Source: Hymenobacter lapidiphilus
Lineage (GTDB): Bacteria; Bacteroidota; Bacteroidia; Cytophagales; Hymenobacteraceae
Direction: 5' to 3'
Assembly: GCF_003417065.2 (NCBI RefSeq)
Contig: NZ_QVLT01000004.1
Location: forward strand, 144,861 to 208,860
DNA: 64,000 nucleotides
The notes under the pieces were generated by a model that was not told where the DNA came from, made no database searches, and was given only the letters and a program-made list of their open reading frames with translations. Shown here piece by piece: positions 44,990 through 54,004 of the stretch (within the stretch, counting starts at the first letter, position 1; each line of letters starts with the position of its first letter). The position numbers were made by a program, and so were the translations under genes.

Positions 44990-45034
44990 GTCCGGTTTGT
45001 GCAAAACCGACAACCTAACCGCTTCCTTTACGCC

Positions 45035-45790
45035 ATGAACAACCGCTCCTTCCTTGCGCTGCCCTTGTTATTGCTGGGCCTGCACCTGCCCGCCGCGGCC
45101 CAATTCCGGCTGCCCAAGCTGGGCGAAATTTTCAAAAATCTGCCCGCGCAAACCGGTAATACTACCACCCCGCGCCCCGATGGCCTTAGCTCTGATGAGG
45201 CTGCGCGCGGCCTCAAGGAGGCACTCACGCTGGGCATCAGCAAAGGTGCCGACCAAGCCTCGAAAACCGACGGATTTTACCTGAACCGCCTTATCCGCAT
45301 TCCGTTTCCGCCCGATGCGCAACGGGTGGCCACTACGCTCCGCACGCTGGGCATGGGCAGTCAAGTGGATAAGTTTGAGCTGACGCTGAACCGTGGGGCC
45401 GAGCAAGCCGCCCAAAGCGCCAAACCCATCTTCCTGACTGCCATCAAGAGCCTCACGTTTAAAGACGTGTGGGGCATCCTGTCGGGCGAGAAGGACGCCG
45501 CCACCAACTACCTCAAGCGTACCACCACCGAGCAGCTCACTACGGCCTTTCAGCCCATCGTGCAGCGCAGCCTCGACCAGGTGGGCGCCACCAAATACTA
45601 CACCGACCTGACGACCCGCTACAACCGCATCCCGCTGGTAACGCCCGTCCAGACCGACCTGAACCAGTATGCCACCGGCAAGGCCATCGACGGCCTGTTC
45701 ACGCTAGTGGCCAAGGAGGAGGCCAACATTCGCGAAAACCCCGTTGCCCGCACCACCGAGCTGCTCCGCCGCGTGTTCGGCCGGAGGTAG
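45035..45790 (+). CDS. DUF4197 exported protein
   Basis: 251 residues from MNNRSFLALPLLLLGLHLPA; the signal peptide ends near AAAQ. The frame upstream to 44918 overlaps the promoter and is rejected. Conserved DUF4197 blocks are LKEALTLGISKGADQASKTD, NRLIRIPFPPDAQRV and FKDVWGILSGEKDAATNYLK, with TTEQLTTAFQP. A periplasmic location is inferred; function unknown. Confidence 0.9.
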   Translation: MNNRSFLALPLLLLGLHLPAAAQFRLPKLGEIFKNLPAQTGNTTTPRPDGLSSDEAARGLKEALTLGISKGADQASKTDGFYLNRLIRIPFPPDAQRVATTLRTLGMGSQVDKFELTLNRGAEQAAQSAKPIFLTAIKSLTFKDVWGILSGEKDAATNYLKRTTTEQLTTAFQPIVQRSLDQVGATKYYTDLTTRYNRIPLVTPVQTDLNQYATGKAIDGLFTLVAKEEANIRENPVARTTELLRRVFGRR

Positions 45791-45820
45791 AGTGGACGAG
45801 TGACTCGGTGAATGCGTGAA

Positions 45821-45865
45821 AAAAGGAACGTCATTCTGAGCGAAGTGAAGAATGACGTTCCTTTT
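45821..45865. terminator. Terminator formed by a short GAACGTCATTC palindrome
   Basis: AAAAGGAACGTCATTC (45821-45836) and GAATGACGTTCCTTTT (45850-45865), with A and T runs, lie between convergent genes. It is the same core as at 6481 and a member of the dispersed family. Confidence 0.85.
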
Positions 45866-45873
45866 TTAAGTCT

Positions 45874-46233
45874 CTAATCGTAATCGGAGTTGCGGCCGCT
45901 GTTGCGGGATGAGCCGGAGGAGCCGTACTCGTCGTTTTCGTCGTCGGAGAAGTCGTTGTCGTCCAGGTCGTCGAGCGAGGTGAACTTGCCGCTGCTTTCG
46001 GGGTCGTTGCCGGCTTCGGCCTCATCGAACTCATCCTCACTCATGTTGGCCAGATCCAGCGCCTCATCGTGCGAGGAGCCGGTGTCGAGCCACATCAGGT
46101 AATCGGCGTATTTGGCCGCGAGGCGTTCCTCAGCTGAGCCTTGGGTTTTGCTGCCGCCGGCTTTGGCGAAACTATCCAGGGCATCGTCGTCACCAAAAAG
46201 GTCGTCGTCGTCGAAGTCGTCGTGCTGTGTCAT
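45874..46233 (-). CDS. Very acidic hypothetical protein
   Basis: 119 residues, strongly acidic at both ends (DDFDDDDLFGDDDALD near the start, LDDLDDNDFSDDENDE near the end). A central helical stretch (RLAAKYADYLMWLDTGSSHD) looks folded. No signal peptide and no family recognised. A TATCTTTG box at 46275-46282 supports its own promoter. Confidence 0.6.
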   Translation of the reverse strand: MTQHDDFDDDDLFGDDDALDSFAKAGGSKTQGSAEERLAAKYADYLMWLDTGSSHDEALDLANMSEDEFDEAEAGNDPESSGKFTSLDDLDDNDFSDDENDEYGSSGSSRNSGRNSDYD

Positions 46234-46274
46234 GGCCTTGTCAGGGGCGGTAAATGGTGAAACGCGTTGGATTG

Positions 46275-46282
46275 CAAAGATA
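46275..46282 (-). promoter_or_regulatory. Predicted -7 box of the acidic protein gene
   Basis: TATCTTTG on the minus strand fits TAnnTTTG, 41 nt upstream of the ATG at 46233. Confidence 0.55.
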
Positions 46283-46341
46283 CGCGGTGAAACCTTGCCA
46301 AGTTCTCTTCAGCGTCCTTAAGTAATCTGTAAAAAAACTGC

Positions 46342-46974
46342 TTAGCGGGCTGCCTGGGCCCCAAAATCGGTAATAAGTAGTTGCTGCCCGCAGAAGTCGT
46401 ACTCCTCGGGCACGTTGCTCGATACCAGCACCGTACGGCCGGGCAGCGTGGCCGCTACGTGTTCGCGGTACCAGGCCACGCCGGTGCGGTCGAGGTTGGT
46501 GGTGGGCTCGTCGAGCAGCAGCAGCGGGGCGTCGGCGTACAGGGCCAGGGCCAGCTTGAGACGCTGCTTCATACCGCTCGAAAAGTCCCGAACCAGCTTG
46601 TGGCGCGACTTTTCGAGGTACATCAGGCGTACCAGTTCGTCGGCCGTCAGGCCCGGCCGCAGGGGTTTGAAGCGGGTGTGAAATCGAATGAGCTCGGTCA
46701 GGGTCAGCTCCTCGATAAGCTCCAGGTAGGGCGCGGCATAGGCCAGCCGTTGCGGCACGGCCTCCACGGCCACCGCCCGGTCGTTTTCACGGTATTCCAC
46801 CGTGCCCTGGGTGGGTAAAATCTGACCCGAAAGCGTATTGAGCAACGTGCTCTTACCGGCTCCATTCGGCCCCAAAATAGCCGTGGCCGAACCCGTTGCA
46901 AACGTGTGGGTTAGCCCCCGGAAAATCCACTCCCGCGCAAACCGCTTGCTCAGTCCGGTAGCCGTAATTTGCAT
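46342..46974 (-). CDS. ABC transporter ATP-binding protein
   Basis: 210 residues from MQITATGLSKRFAREWIFRG. Walker A is ILGPNGAGKSTLL, the signature motif is DFSSGMKQRLKLALALY, and Walker B is PLLLLDEPTTNLD. There is no permease gene in the neighbourhood. It follows lpxA in the same direction, after a 180-bp gap containing a GC-rich inverted repeat. Its substrate is unknown; linkage to lipid A genes hints at an envelope role, but this is only context. Confidence 0.92.
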   Translation of the reverse strand: MQITATGLSKRFAREWIFRGLTHTFATGSATAILGPNGAGKSTLLNTLSGQILPTQGTVEYRENDRAVAVEAVPQRLAYAAPYLELIEELTLTELIRFHTRFKPLRPGLTADELVRLMYLEKSRHKLVRDFSSGMKQRLKLALALYADAPLLLLDEPTTNLDRTGVAWYREHVAATLPGRTVLVSSNVPEEYDFCGQQLLITDFGAQAAR

Positions 46975-47017
46975 TCGTCGGGGTGTTGGGAATGTTTGAT
47001 AGGGTCGATATAGCACA

Positions 47018-47134
47018 ACGTAGGGGCGGGGCTTGCCCCTGCCCGCCGATTAAACGGGACTGTTAAACTGCCGCGTTTGGGCTGTTGTTGCGGACTCGTT
47101 CAACGGCGGGCGGGGGCAAGCCCCGCCCCTACGT
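47018..47134. repeat. GC-rich inverted repeat, GGGGCGGGGCTTGCCCC family
   Basis: Arms of 31 nt at 47018-47048 and 47104-47134 match with one mismatch (ACGTAGGGGCGGGGCTTGCC and following). A decayed relative lies at 62501-62592. Confidence 0.85.
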
Positions 47135-47154
47135 GGCCTTTTCACCCCAACTAC

Positions 47155-47955
47155 CTACTCGCCGCCGCCGTTGGAGCCGCGGCCGTAGCCTTTGATGACG
47201 CCGCGGCCAGAATTGCGGATGAAGTTTACCACCTCGTCGCGCTCGGGCGAGGGGGCCAGCTCCAGTTCAATCTGGTCGAGGGCGGCGGCGTTGTTGAGGC
47301 CGCTCATGAACAGCAGGCGGTAAAGCTGCTGAATCTCGGAAATCTTCTGGTCCGAAAAACCCCGGCGGCGCAGCCCAATGCTGTTGATGCCAGCGTAGCT
47401 CAGTGGCTCGCGCCCCGCCTTCACGAAGGGCGGCACATCTTTCCGAATCAGCGAGCCACCCGAAATCATGGCGTGCTGGCCGACGCGCACAAACTGATGG
47501 ATGGCCGAGGAGCCCCCGATGATGGCATAGTCGCCGATTTCGACGTGGCCGGCCACCTGAACGGTGTTGGCCAGAATGCAGTTGTCGCCGATAACGCAGT
47601 CGTGGGCCACATGCACGTAAGCCATCAGCAGGCAGTTGCTGCCGATTACGGTTTTCAGCCGGTCCACGGTGCCGCGGTTCACCGTCACGCACTCCCGAAT
47701 CACGGTGTTGTCGCCGATATGCACGGTGGTTCTTTCGCCGGCAAACTTCAGATCCTGAGGCTGGGCGGCAATTACGGCGCCCGGAAAAATGCGGCAGTTC
47801 TTGCCAATCCGGGCCCCGGCCATAATCGTGACGTTGGGGCCAATCCAGGTGCCTTCCCCGATTTCCACGTCCTTGTCAATGGTCGTAAATGGCTCCACTA
47901 CCACGTTCTGGGCAATGATGGCCTCGGGATGAATATAGGCGAGCGGCTGGGTCAT
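47155..47955 (-). CDS. lpxA: UDP-N-acetylglucosamine acyltransferase LpxA
   Basis: 266 residues. First step of lipid A synthesis: transfer of a 3-hydroxyacyl chain from ACP to UDP-GlcNAc. Left-handed beta-helix hexapeptides run from about 1 to 190, with the catalytic His in MAYVHVAHDCVIG and the typical block GGSSAIHQFVRVGQHAMISG. The C-terminal helical domain is complete, with a Gly-rich tail (YGRGSNGGGE). It is part of the HD-lpxD-lpxC/fabZ-lpxA cluster. Confidence 0.96.
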   Translation of the reverse strand: MTQPLAYIHPEAIIAQNVVVEPFTTIDKDVEIGEGTWIGPNVTIMAGARIGKNCRIFPGAVIAAQPQDLKFAGERTTVHIGDNTVIRECVTVNRGTVDRLKTVIGSNCLLMAYVHVAHDCVIGDNCILANTVQVAGHVEIGDYAIIGGSSAIHQFVRVGQHAMISGGSLIRKDVPPFVKAGREPLSYAGINSIGLRRRGFSDQKISEIQQLYRLLFMSGLNNAAALDQIELELAPSPERDEVVNFIRNSGRGVIKGYGRGSNGGGE

Positions 47956-47963
47956 TCGATTTT

Positions 47964-48070
47964 AATTAGCAATTAAGAATTAGTAAGTAAGAATTTCACT
48001 GCCGGCGTAATTAGCGGATTCAGCAGAGAATGGGTCATTCTTGATTACCAATTACTAACTCAGATTAATT
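47964..48070. repeat. AT-rich inverted repeat overlapping the end of lpxC/fabZ
   Basis: AATTAGCAATTAAGAATTAG and following (47964-47994) are mirrored imperfectly at 48037-48070. The right arm supplies the last codons and stop of the fused lpxC/fabZ gene. Confidence 0.65.
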
Positions 48071-49459
48071 GTTCTTTTTCACAATGCTGGCCGACATTTC
48101 GGCTTCCATCACCACTTTGCCGCCCACGTAGGCCTTGCCGCTCATCTTGGCGATGCCCCGCTTGATGGGGGCCGTCAGCTCGCACTTGAAGATGATGGTG
48201 TCGCCGGGCTTCACCATGCGGCGGAAGCGGCAGTTTTCGATGCCCAGGAAGTAGGTCCAGTAGTTTTCTGGGTCGGGCACGGTGTTGAGCACCAGAATGC
48301 CGCCAGTCTGGGCCATGGCTTCAATCTGGAGCACGCCGGGCATCACGGGATTGCCGGGGAAGTGACCGGCGAAGAACTGCTCGTTGAAGGTCACATTCTT
48401 GACACCCGTCACGGTGGTGGCGTCGAGGTGGATGATCTTATCAATCAGCAGAAACGGGTAACGGTGAGGCAGGGTGGCGGCAATCTGGTTGATGTCCATC
48501 ACCGGCTCGCGGCTCGGGTCGTAGGTCGGGATGGGGCTGGTGTGGGCCTCCATCATCTTCTTCTTGATGCGCTTGGCGAAGGCCACGTTGGCCGCGTGCC
48601 CGGGGCGGGCGGCCAGAATCTGGCCTTTCAGCGGCCGGCCCACCAAGGCCAGGTCGCCTACCAAATCGAGCAGCTTGTGGCGGGCGGGCTCGTTTTTGTA
48701 GCGCAGGTCCACGTTGTTGAGGATGCCTTCCTTCTTGACGGCCACCTTGGGCTTGCCCAGCATGGTAGCCAGGTCGCTCAGCTCCTCGTCGCTTACCACG
48801 CGGTCGACTACCACAATAGCGTTGCTCAGGTCGCCGCCTTTGATGAGGTTGGACTTGTAAAGTGCCTCCAGCTCGTGCAGAAAGCAAAACGTGCGCGACG
48901 AGCCGATTTCGGCGGCAAACTGGGTGATGTCGGTGAGTGAGGCGTGCTGGGAACCCAGTACCGGCGAATTATAATCCACCATCACTGTGAGGCGGTAGTC
49001 ATTGAGCGGCAGGGCAGCAATTTCCACCGAGCGGGCATTGTCCACGTAGCGGATTTCGCTGGGAATCTCGTAGTAGTTGCGCAGCGCGTTCTGTTCCTCA
49101 AAGCCAACTTCCTGCAGGGGCTTGATGAACTCGAAGCTGGAACCATCCATAATAGGCGGCTCGGGGCCGTCGAGTTGGATGAGCACGTTGTCAATCTGCA
49201 GGCCCACCAATGCGGCCAGCGTGTGTTCCACGGTATTCACGCGGGCGCCGTTCTGCTCAATGGTCGTGCCGCGCGACAGGTCCACCACGTTGTCCACGTC
49301 GGCATCCACGATGGGCTGGCCAGGCAAGTCGATGCGCTGAAACTTATAGCCGTGGTTGATGGGGGCCGGACAAAACGTCATCGTGGCCACCACTCCCGTA
49401 TGCAGCCCAATGCCACTGACGGTGACGGGAGCCTTAATTGTATGTTGCTTGTCGTTCAT
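48065..49459 (-). CDS. lpxC/fabZ: Bifunctional UDP-3-O-acyl-GlcNAc deacetylase / 3-hydroxyacyl-ACP dehydratase
   Basis: 464 residues, a fusion typical of Bacteroidota. The N-terminal 300 residues are LpxC (zinc amidase, committed step of lipid A synthesis) with zinc-binding His in NTVEHTLAAL, and HKLLDLVGDLAL with His and Asp, then GHAANVAFAKRI. The C-terminal 150 residues are FabZ with LPHRYPFLLIDKI and the catalytic His366 and Glu380 in HFPGNPVMPGVLQIEAMAQ. Its start codon is 3 nt from the end of a 29-bp inverted repeat. Confidence 0.97.
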   Translation of the reverse strand: MNDKQHTIKAPVTVSGIGLHTGVVATMTFCPAPINHGYKFQRIDLPGQPIVDADVDNVVDLSRGTTIEQNGARVNTVEHTLAALVGLQIDNVLIQLDGPEPPIMDGSSFEFIKPLQEVGFEEQNALRNYYEIPSEIRYVDNARSVEIAALPLNDYRLTVMVDYNSPVLGSQHASLTDITQFAAEIGSSRTFCFLHELEALYKSNLIKGGDLSNAIVVVDRVVSDEELSDLATMLGKPKVAVKKEGILNNVDLRYKNEPARHKLLDLVGDLALVGRPLKGQILAARPGHAANVAFAKRIKKKMMEAHTSPIPTYDPSREPVMDINQIAATLPHRYPFLLIDKIIHLDATTVTGVKNVTFNEQFFAGHFPGNPVMPGVLQIEAMAQTGGILVLNTVPDPENYWTYFLGIENCRFRRMVKPGDTIIFKCELTAPIKRGIAKMSGKAYVGGKVVMEAEMSASIVKKNN

Positions 49460-49461
49460 CT

Positions 49462-49589
49462 AAAGGAGCTAGAAGCTGCGGAAGCTAGAAGCTAGAAGAA
49501 AAGTCAATAAGGAAGGCCGAAAGCAGCAAAATCAAAGCAAGGCAGCCAACGAATTCTAACTTCTAGCTTCCGCAGCTTCTAGCTCCTTT
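49462..49589. repeat. Perfect 29-bp inverted repeat, AGCTAGAAGC type
   Basis: Arms at 49462-49490 and 49561-49589 (AAAGGAGCTAGAAGCTGCGG and following) match exactly, with a 70-nt loop. It occupies the gap between lpxD and lpxC/fabZ within the presumed operon. Confidence 0.9.
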
Positions 49590-49602
49590 CAGAAACGCAA
49601 AG

Positions 49603-50643
49603 CTAGGGCTTTTCCGGCGGCTGGGCTTGCTGTTCTAGCCGGTGCAGGCGGCGCTCCAACTCGGGCAGGTGGCGGAAAACGGCGTTGGCCCGCAGGCTGT
49701 CGCGCAGGTTGAAAGCCGGCGAGCCCTGCAGCAACACACCTTCCTGCTTGATGGATTTGCCCACGCCCGACTGGGCCGTAACGGTGGTGCGGTTGGCCAG
49801 CGTGAGGTGGCCGGCCATGCCCACCTGCCCCGCCAGCACGCAGAAATCCCCGATTTTGGTGGAACCCGAAACGCCCGTTTGCGACGCAATAACCGTGTGT
49901 CGGCCGACTTCTACGTTGTGGGCCAGCTGCACGAGGTTGTCGATTTTAGCGCCTTCGCGGATAACGGTGGAGCCCAGCGTGGCGCAGTCGATGGTGGCGT
50001 TGGCGCCGATGCTCACGTTGTCTTCGAGCACCACGTTGCCGATTTGCGGAATGGTGCGGTAGGAGCCGTCGGGCTGGGGCGCGAAGCCGAAGCCATCGGA
50101 ACCGATAACGGCCCCGGCGTGCACCGTGCAACGCTGGCCAATCACGGTTTCGGCGTAGATTTTGGCCCCGGCGTACAGGATAGTACCGTCGCCGATTTTC
50201 ACCCGGTCGCCGATGAACACGTGCGGAAAAATCACCACGTCGGCCCCAATCTCGCAGTTTTCGCCGATGTAGGAGAAGGCCCCGCGGTAGTGGTTGGCCC
50301 CAATGCTCGCGCTGGCCGCCATGTAGGCCGGCTCCTCGACGCCGCGCTTGCCGGTGCGGCTGGCCTGTTGGTAGAATTCGAGCAGGGCTGTGAAGCTGGT
50401 ATAGGGGTCGTCGACGCGGATGAGGGCGGCGGCCACGGGCTTTTTCAGCTCCAGCGTGCGGCTCACAATTACCACCGTGGCCTGAGTGGTATAGAGATGG
50501 GGCTCGTATTTGAGGTTCGACAGAAACGAAAGCGAGCCGGTCTGGGCCTCTTCAATCTTGGCCAGCCGGTTGATGGGCTGAGTCGCATCGCCCTCCACAG
50601 TTCCTTGCAGCACTTCGGCTATCTGACCTACGGTAAATTCCAT
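49603..50643 (-). CDS. lpxD: UDP-3-O-acylglucosamine N-acyltransferase LpxD
   Basis: 346 residues. Third acylation-pathway enzyme of lipid A. An N-terminal uridine-binding domain (about 1-100, MEFTVGQIAEVLQGTVEGDA) precedes a left-handed beta-helix with the catalytic His region LVQLAHNVEVGRHTVI and GSDGFGFAPQPDGSYR, and a C-terminal helix. A TACTTTTG box lies 5 nt before the ATG. Confidence 0.96.
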   Translation of the reverse strand: MEFTVGQIAEVLQGTVEGDATQPINRLAKIEEAQTGSLSFLSNLKYEPHLYTTQATVVIVSRTLELKKPVAAALIRVDDPYTSFTALLEFYQQASRTGKRGVEEPAYMAASASIGANHYRGAFSYIGENCEIGADVVIFPHVFIGDRVKIGDGTILYAGAKIYAETVIGQRCTVHAGAVIGSDGFGFAPQPDGSYRTIPQIGNVVLEDNVSIGANATIDCATLGSTVIREGAKIDNLVQLAHNVEVGRHTVIASQTGVSGSTKIGDFCVLAGQVGMAGHLTLANRTTVTAQSGVGKSIKQEGVLLQGSPAFNLRDSLRANAVFRHLPELERRLHRLEQQAQPPEKP

Positions 50644-50648
50644 GAGGG

Positions 50649-50656
50649 CAAAAGTA
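50649..50656 (-). promoter_or_regulatory. Predicted -7 box of lpxD
   Basis: TACTTTTG on the minus strand fits TAnnTTTG, with only 5 nt to the ATG at 50643, so the message may be leaderless. It implies lpxD is transcribed separately from the upstream HD gene. Confidence 0.6.
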
Positions 50657-50688
50657 GTGGTTAGTGATTAGTGGTTAATAAAATCGTC

Positions 50689-50774
50689 TGTCAGCCTGAG
50701 CGAAGCGAAGGACTTATCCCGCTAAGATGGTCGTTTAGGTAGGATAAGGTCTTCGCTTCGCTCAGGATGACAGG
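50689..50774. repeat. Inverted repeat, CCTGAGCGAAGCGAAG type
   Basis: CTGTCAGCCTGAGCGAAGCG and following (50689-50720) pair with 50743-50774 with a few mismatches. Outer GTGGTTAGTGATTAGTGG and CACTAACCACTAATTAC flanks extend the symmetry. It lies between lpxD and the HD gene. Confidence 0.85.
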
Positions 50775-50800
50775 TGTTTTGTTCTCACACTAACCACTAA

Positions 50801-52030
50801 TTACAATATCTCCTTGGGGTAGCAGATATAGTGCTTCTCGACGCGCTGGCTCAGGGCCTTGATGTTGGGTAGGTCCGAGGCTTCGGCGGCGTTAACGACT
50901 TCGCCGCGCTTCGTGAGCACATCGATGGAGTCGTGGCCGTCGGCGTCGTAGGCGTTGTTGCTGATGCGGCCGGCAATCATGAGCTGGGCGGCTTCGGCGG
51001 GCGGTAGTTTGAAGCGAGCGGCAATCAGCTCGACGATGCCGAGCTGGAACTCTTCCTCGAAGGGCTCGGTCTGGAGCGTGATTTTGAATAGGTGGCGGTC
51101 GAGCAGGCTTTGGGCCAGATAGCGCAAGACGGTGTCGGGGTGGTCGGCCCAGAGCTTCACGGCGCCCCACACGTCGGTATCGTCGAGGCGGGCGAAGCGG
51201 CGCAAGATGGTGTCATCGGTTTCGAACTGCTCCTGCGTCACGTTGCGGGTCAGGAAGAAGTGCAGGTTAGGCGAGGCGGGTACTTCGGTGCCGCCGCGCG
51301 CCAGGTCGCGGGCCCGCTGCATAATGCGAATCACCATCTGTTCGGCGCTGGTGACGGTTTTGTGCAAATACACCTGCCAGTACATCAGCCGCCGGCTCAC
51401 CAGAAAGTTCTCGATGCTGTACACCGCCTTCTCTTCCAGCACCAGCCGCTCGTCCACCACGGTCAGCATTTTGATGAGGCGGTCGGCGCCGGGGCGGCCC
51501 TCCTGCACGCCGGTATAAAACGAGTCGCGGTTGAGGTAGTCCAGCCGGTCCATATCTAGCTGGCTGCTGACGAGCTGGTGGAAGAACGGCCGCTCGTAGG
51601 TGCCCTGAAAGATGGTAATGGCCAAATCCAGCGCCCCCTCAAACTCGGCGTTCAGCTTGCGCATGATGTGCAGGCTCACGGCTTCGTGGTGCACATCGTG
51701 GAAAATGCTGCGCTCCAAGGCGTGGGAAAGGGGCCCGTGGCCGATGTCGTGCAGCAGAATGGCTGCCATGGCCGCCTCGCCCTCGGCGGCCGAAATCTTT
51801 ACGCCCTTGTCCTTGAGCGTGCGCAGGGCCAAGGACATGAGGTGCATGGCGCCCAGCGCGTGGTGAAAGCGCGTGTGTAGCGCCCCGGGGTACACGAACA
51901 TAGTCAGGCCCAACTGCTGAATCCGCCGCAGCCGTTGGAAGTAAGTATGCTCAATCAGGTCGAAGAGCAGCTCGGTTGGGATGGTGACGAAGCCGTAGAC
52001 GGGGTCGTTGAAAATCTTCTTTTTGTTCAT
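50801..52030 (-). CDS. HD-domain phosphohydrolase
   Basis: 409 residues. The HD motif is visible as TRFHHALGAMHLM and ILLHDIGHGPLSHALE, with metal-binding His and Asp. SAMHD1/dGTPase-like neighbours (LVSSQLDMDRLDYLNRDSFY) place it with HD proteins that hydrolyse phosphorylated nucleotides. The substrate is unknown. The order HD, lpxD, lpxC/fabZ, lpxA is common in Bacteroidota. Confidence 0.92.
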   Translation of the reverse strand: MNKKKIFNDPVYGFVTIPTELLFDLIEHTYFQRLRRIQQLGLTMFVYPGALHTRFHHALGAMHLMSLALRTLKDKGVKISAAEGEAAMAAILLHDIGHGPLSHALERSIFHDVHHEAVSLHIMRKLNAEFEGALDLAITIFQGTYERPFFHQLVSSQLDMDRLDYLNRDSFYTGVQEGRPGADRLIKMLTVVDERLVLEEKAVYSIENFLVSRRLMYWQVYLHKTVTSAEQMVIRIMQRARDLARGGTEVPASPNLHFFLTRNVTQEQFETDDTILRRFARLDDTDVWGAVKLWADHPDTVLRYLAQSLLDRHLFKITLQTEPFEEEFQLGIVELIAARFKLPPAEAAQLMIAGRISNNAYDADGHDSIDVLTKRGEVVNAAEASDLPNIKALSQRVEKHYICYPKEIL

Positions 52031-52372
52031 CTGGGACGGTGGAAGGCAGCGGGTTATCGGCGTTGGAATCAGCCCGGAAAACGAATACCTGAAACAGGCA
52101 GGGCAGCTCAGTTGTAGTAGCTGGGAGAAGTCAACCCGTTAATTTTTGATTTCTTTACGGCGGAGTTGACCTGAAAAATTGTCAGCCGGGAAGAAAAAAC
52201 AACCTAAAGGCAAGGATTGAGAGTAAAGCTACTTACGAAACGGCAGTTATAAACCCTGCCAGCAGCCCGGTTTTCCGGGGTTGCTTAGCTGGCGCACGGT
52301 AATTGCCGAAGCTATTTCTATTAAGCGCCGGGCAACTGCCCGGGCTTTCCTTTGTAACTCTCAACCTGCCAT
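52031..52372. other. 342-bp divergent gap between the HD gene and porX
   Basis: No gene is visible. A hairpin CCGGGC-AACT-GCCCGG (52328-52343) lies 30 nt before the porX start, followed by TTTCCTTTG, which may be a degenerate -7 box. The AT-rich middle may hold promoters for both divergent genes. Confidence 0.5.
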
Positions 52373-53938
52373 ATGCAATCATACTCCATTCTTTGGGCCG
52401 ACGACGAAATCGACCTGCTTAAGCCGCACATTCTCTTTCTGAAAGAGAAGGGTTACGACGTAACCGCCGTCAACTCCGGGACCGACGCGGTGGAGGAAAT
52501 CCAGGAAAAAACTTACGACATCGTCTTTCTTGACGAGAACATGCCTGGCCTGACGGGCCTCGAAACCCTTACCGAAATCAAGGCGTTGCGCCCCACCGTG
52601 CCGGTTATCATGATAACCAAGAGTGAGGAGGAGCACATTATGGAGGAGGCCATCGGCAGCAAAATTGCCGATTACCTCATCAAGCCCGTCAACCCGAACC
52701 AGATTCTGCTGGCAGTGAAAAAGGTGCTCGACAACAAGCGCCTCGTGAGCGAGAAAACCAACTCGGGCTACCAGCGCGACTTCCGTCAGCTGGGCATGCA
52801 GCTCGGCGACCGGCTCAGCCCCAGCGAGTGGGCCGACGTGTACAAAAAGCTGGTGTACTGGGAGTTGGAAATCAACGAAACCGAAGGCAAGAGCATGGCC
52901 GAGGTTTTCAACATGCAGAAGGATGAGGCCAATACCTACTTTGGCCGCTTCATCCAGGAAAATTACGAGGACTGGCTGCACGGTGATGAGGACGCGCCGC
53001 TGATGTCGCACCAGCTGTTTCAGAAGCGGGTGTTTCCGCTGCTCAAGGAAACCGGCGACACGCCCGTGTACTTCATGCTCATCGACAACCTGCGCTACGA
53101 CCAGTGGAAAGTGCTGGAGCCGATTATCGCGGAGATGTTCACCGTCGACCAGGAGGAAACCTACTACAGCATCCTGCCTACCACCACGGCCTACGCCCGT
53201 AATGCCATCTTCTCGGGCATGATGCCGAGCGAAATCCAGAAGAAATACCCCAATCTGTGGGTGTGGGACGACGACGACGAGGGTAAGAACCTGCACGAGG
53301 CCGAGTTCCTGGAAATCATGTTCCAGAAGGCCAACCAGAAGCACAAGTTCAGCTACCACAAGGTAACCAACCTGCAGGCCGGCAAGGACTTGCTGGGCAA
53401 AATGGCTAACCTGCACAACAACTACAAGCTCAACGTCATCGTCTACAACTTCGTGGATATGCTCAGCCACGCCCGCACCGATATGGCCATGATTCGGGAG
53501 CTGGCCGCCGACGAATCGGCCTACCGGAGCCTCACTAAGTCGTGGTTCCTGCACTCGCCGCTGTATGAGATGTTCCAGCAGATTGCTGAGCGCAAGGGCA
53601 AGGTCATCATCACCACCGACCACGGCACAATTCGGGTGAAGCGCCCCTACAAAATTGTGGGCGACCGGAACACCAACACCAACCTGCGCTACAAGCACGG
53701 CAAAAACCTGGGCTTCGACGATACTAAGGACGTGTACACTGTGCGCAAGCCCGACAACATCTTCCTGCCCCGCGAAAATGTGAGCACCGCCTACGTGTTC
53801 ACGGTCGGCGACTTCTTCTTCGCCTACCCCAACAACTACAACTACTACGTGAACTACTACAAGGACACGTTCCAGCACGGCGGCATCTCCCTAGAGGAGT
53901 GCATCATCCCGTATGTAACGCTGAGCCCGAAAGGGTAG
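52373..53938 (+). CDS. porX: PorX-like response regulator with PglZ domain
   Basis: 521 residues. An N-terminal receiver domain (about 1-125; ADDE acidic pocket, phospho-acceptor Asp54 in VFLDENMPG, Lys in YLIKPVNPNQ) is followed by a helical linker and a PglZ alkaline-phosphatase-superfamily domain (about 200-521; LIDNLRYDQWKVLEPII, SILPTTTAYARNAIFSG, VIITTDHGTIRVKRP). PorX with PorY controls the type IX secretion system. No porY or por genes are in the window. Length and domains match. Confidence 0.95.
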   Translation: MQSYSILWADDEIDLLKPHILFLKEKGYDVTAVNSGTDAVEEIQEKTYDIVFLDENMPGLTGLETLTEIKALRPTVPVIMITKSEEEHIMEEAIGSKIADYLIKPVNPNQILLAVKKVLDNKRLVSEKTNSGYQRDFRQLGMQLGDRLSPSEWADVYKKLVYWELEINETEGKSMAEVFNMQKDEANTYFGRFIQENYEDWLHGDEDAPLMSHQLFQKRVFPLLKETGDTPVYFMLIDNLRYDQWKVLEPIIAEMFTVDQEETYYSILPTTTAYARNAIFSGMMPSEIQKKYPNLWVWDDDDEGKNLHEAEFLEIMFQKANQKHKFSYHKVTNLQAGKDLLGKMANLHNNYKLNVIVYNFVDMLSHARTDMAMIRELAADESAYRSLTKSWFLHSPLYEMFQQIAERKGKVIITTDHGTIRVKRPYKIVGDRNTNTNLRYKHGKNLGFDDTKDVYTVRKPDNIFLPRENVSTAYVFTVGDFFFAYPNNYNYYVNYYKDTFQHGGISLEECIIPYVTLSPKG

Positions 53939-53950
53939 GGGTACTGTTAG

Positions 53951-53998
53951 GTAAAACAGAAGAGGGCCGCCATTTATGGCGGCCCTCTTCTGTTTTAC
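53951..53998 (+). terminator. Strong bidirectional terminator after porX
   Basis: A perfect 22-bp stem (53951-53972 with 53977-53998, GTAAAACAGAAGAGGGCCGC and following) with a TTTA loop. It separates porX from the convergent plug-like gene. Confidence 0.92.
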
Positions 53999-54004
53999 GG
54001 AAAT

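Noticed and set aside
52379..53878. 499-codon open frame opposite porX
   Set aside because: Antisense shadow of porX with low-complexity Val/His-rich translation.
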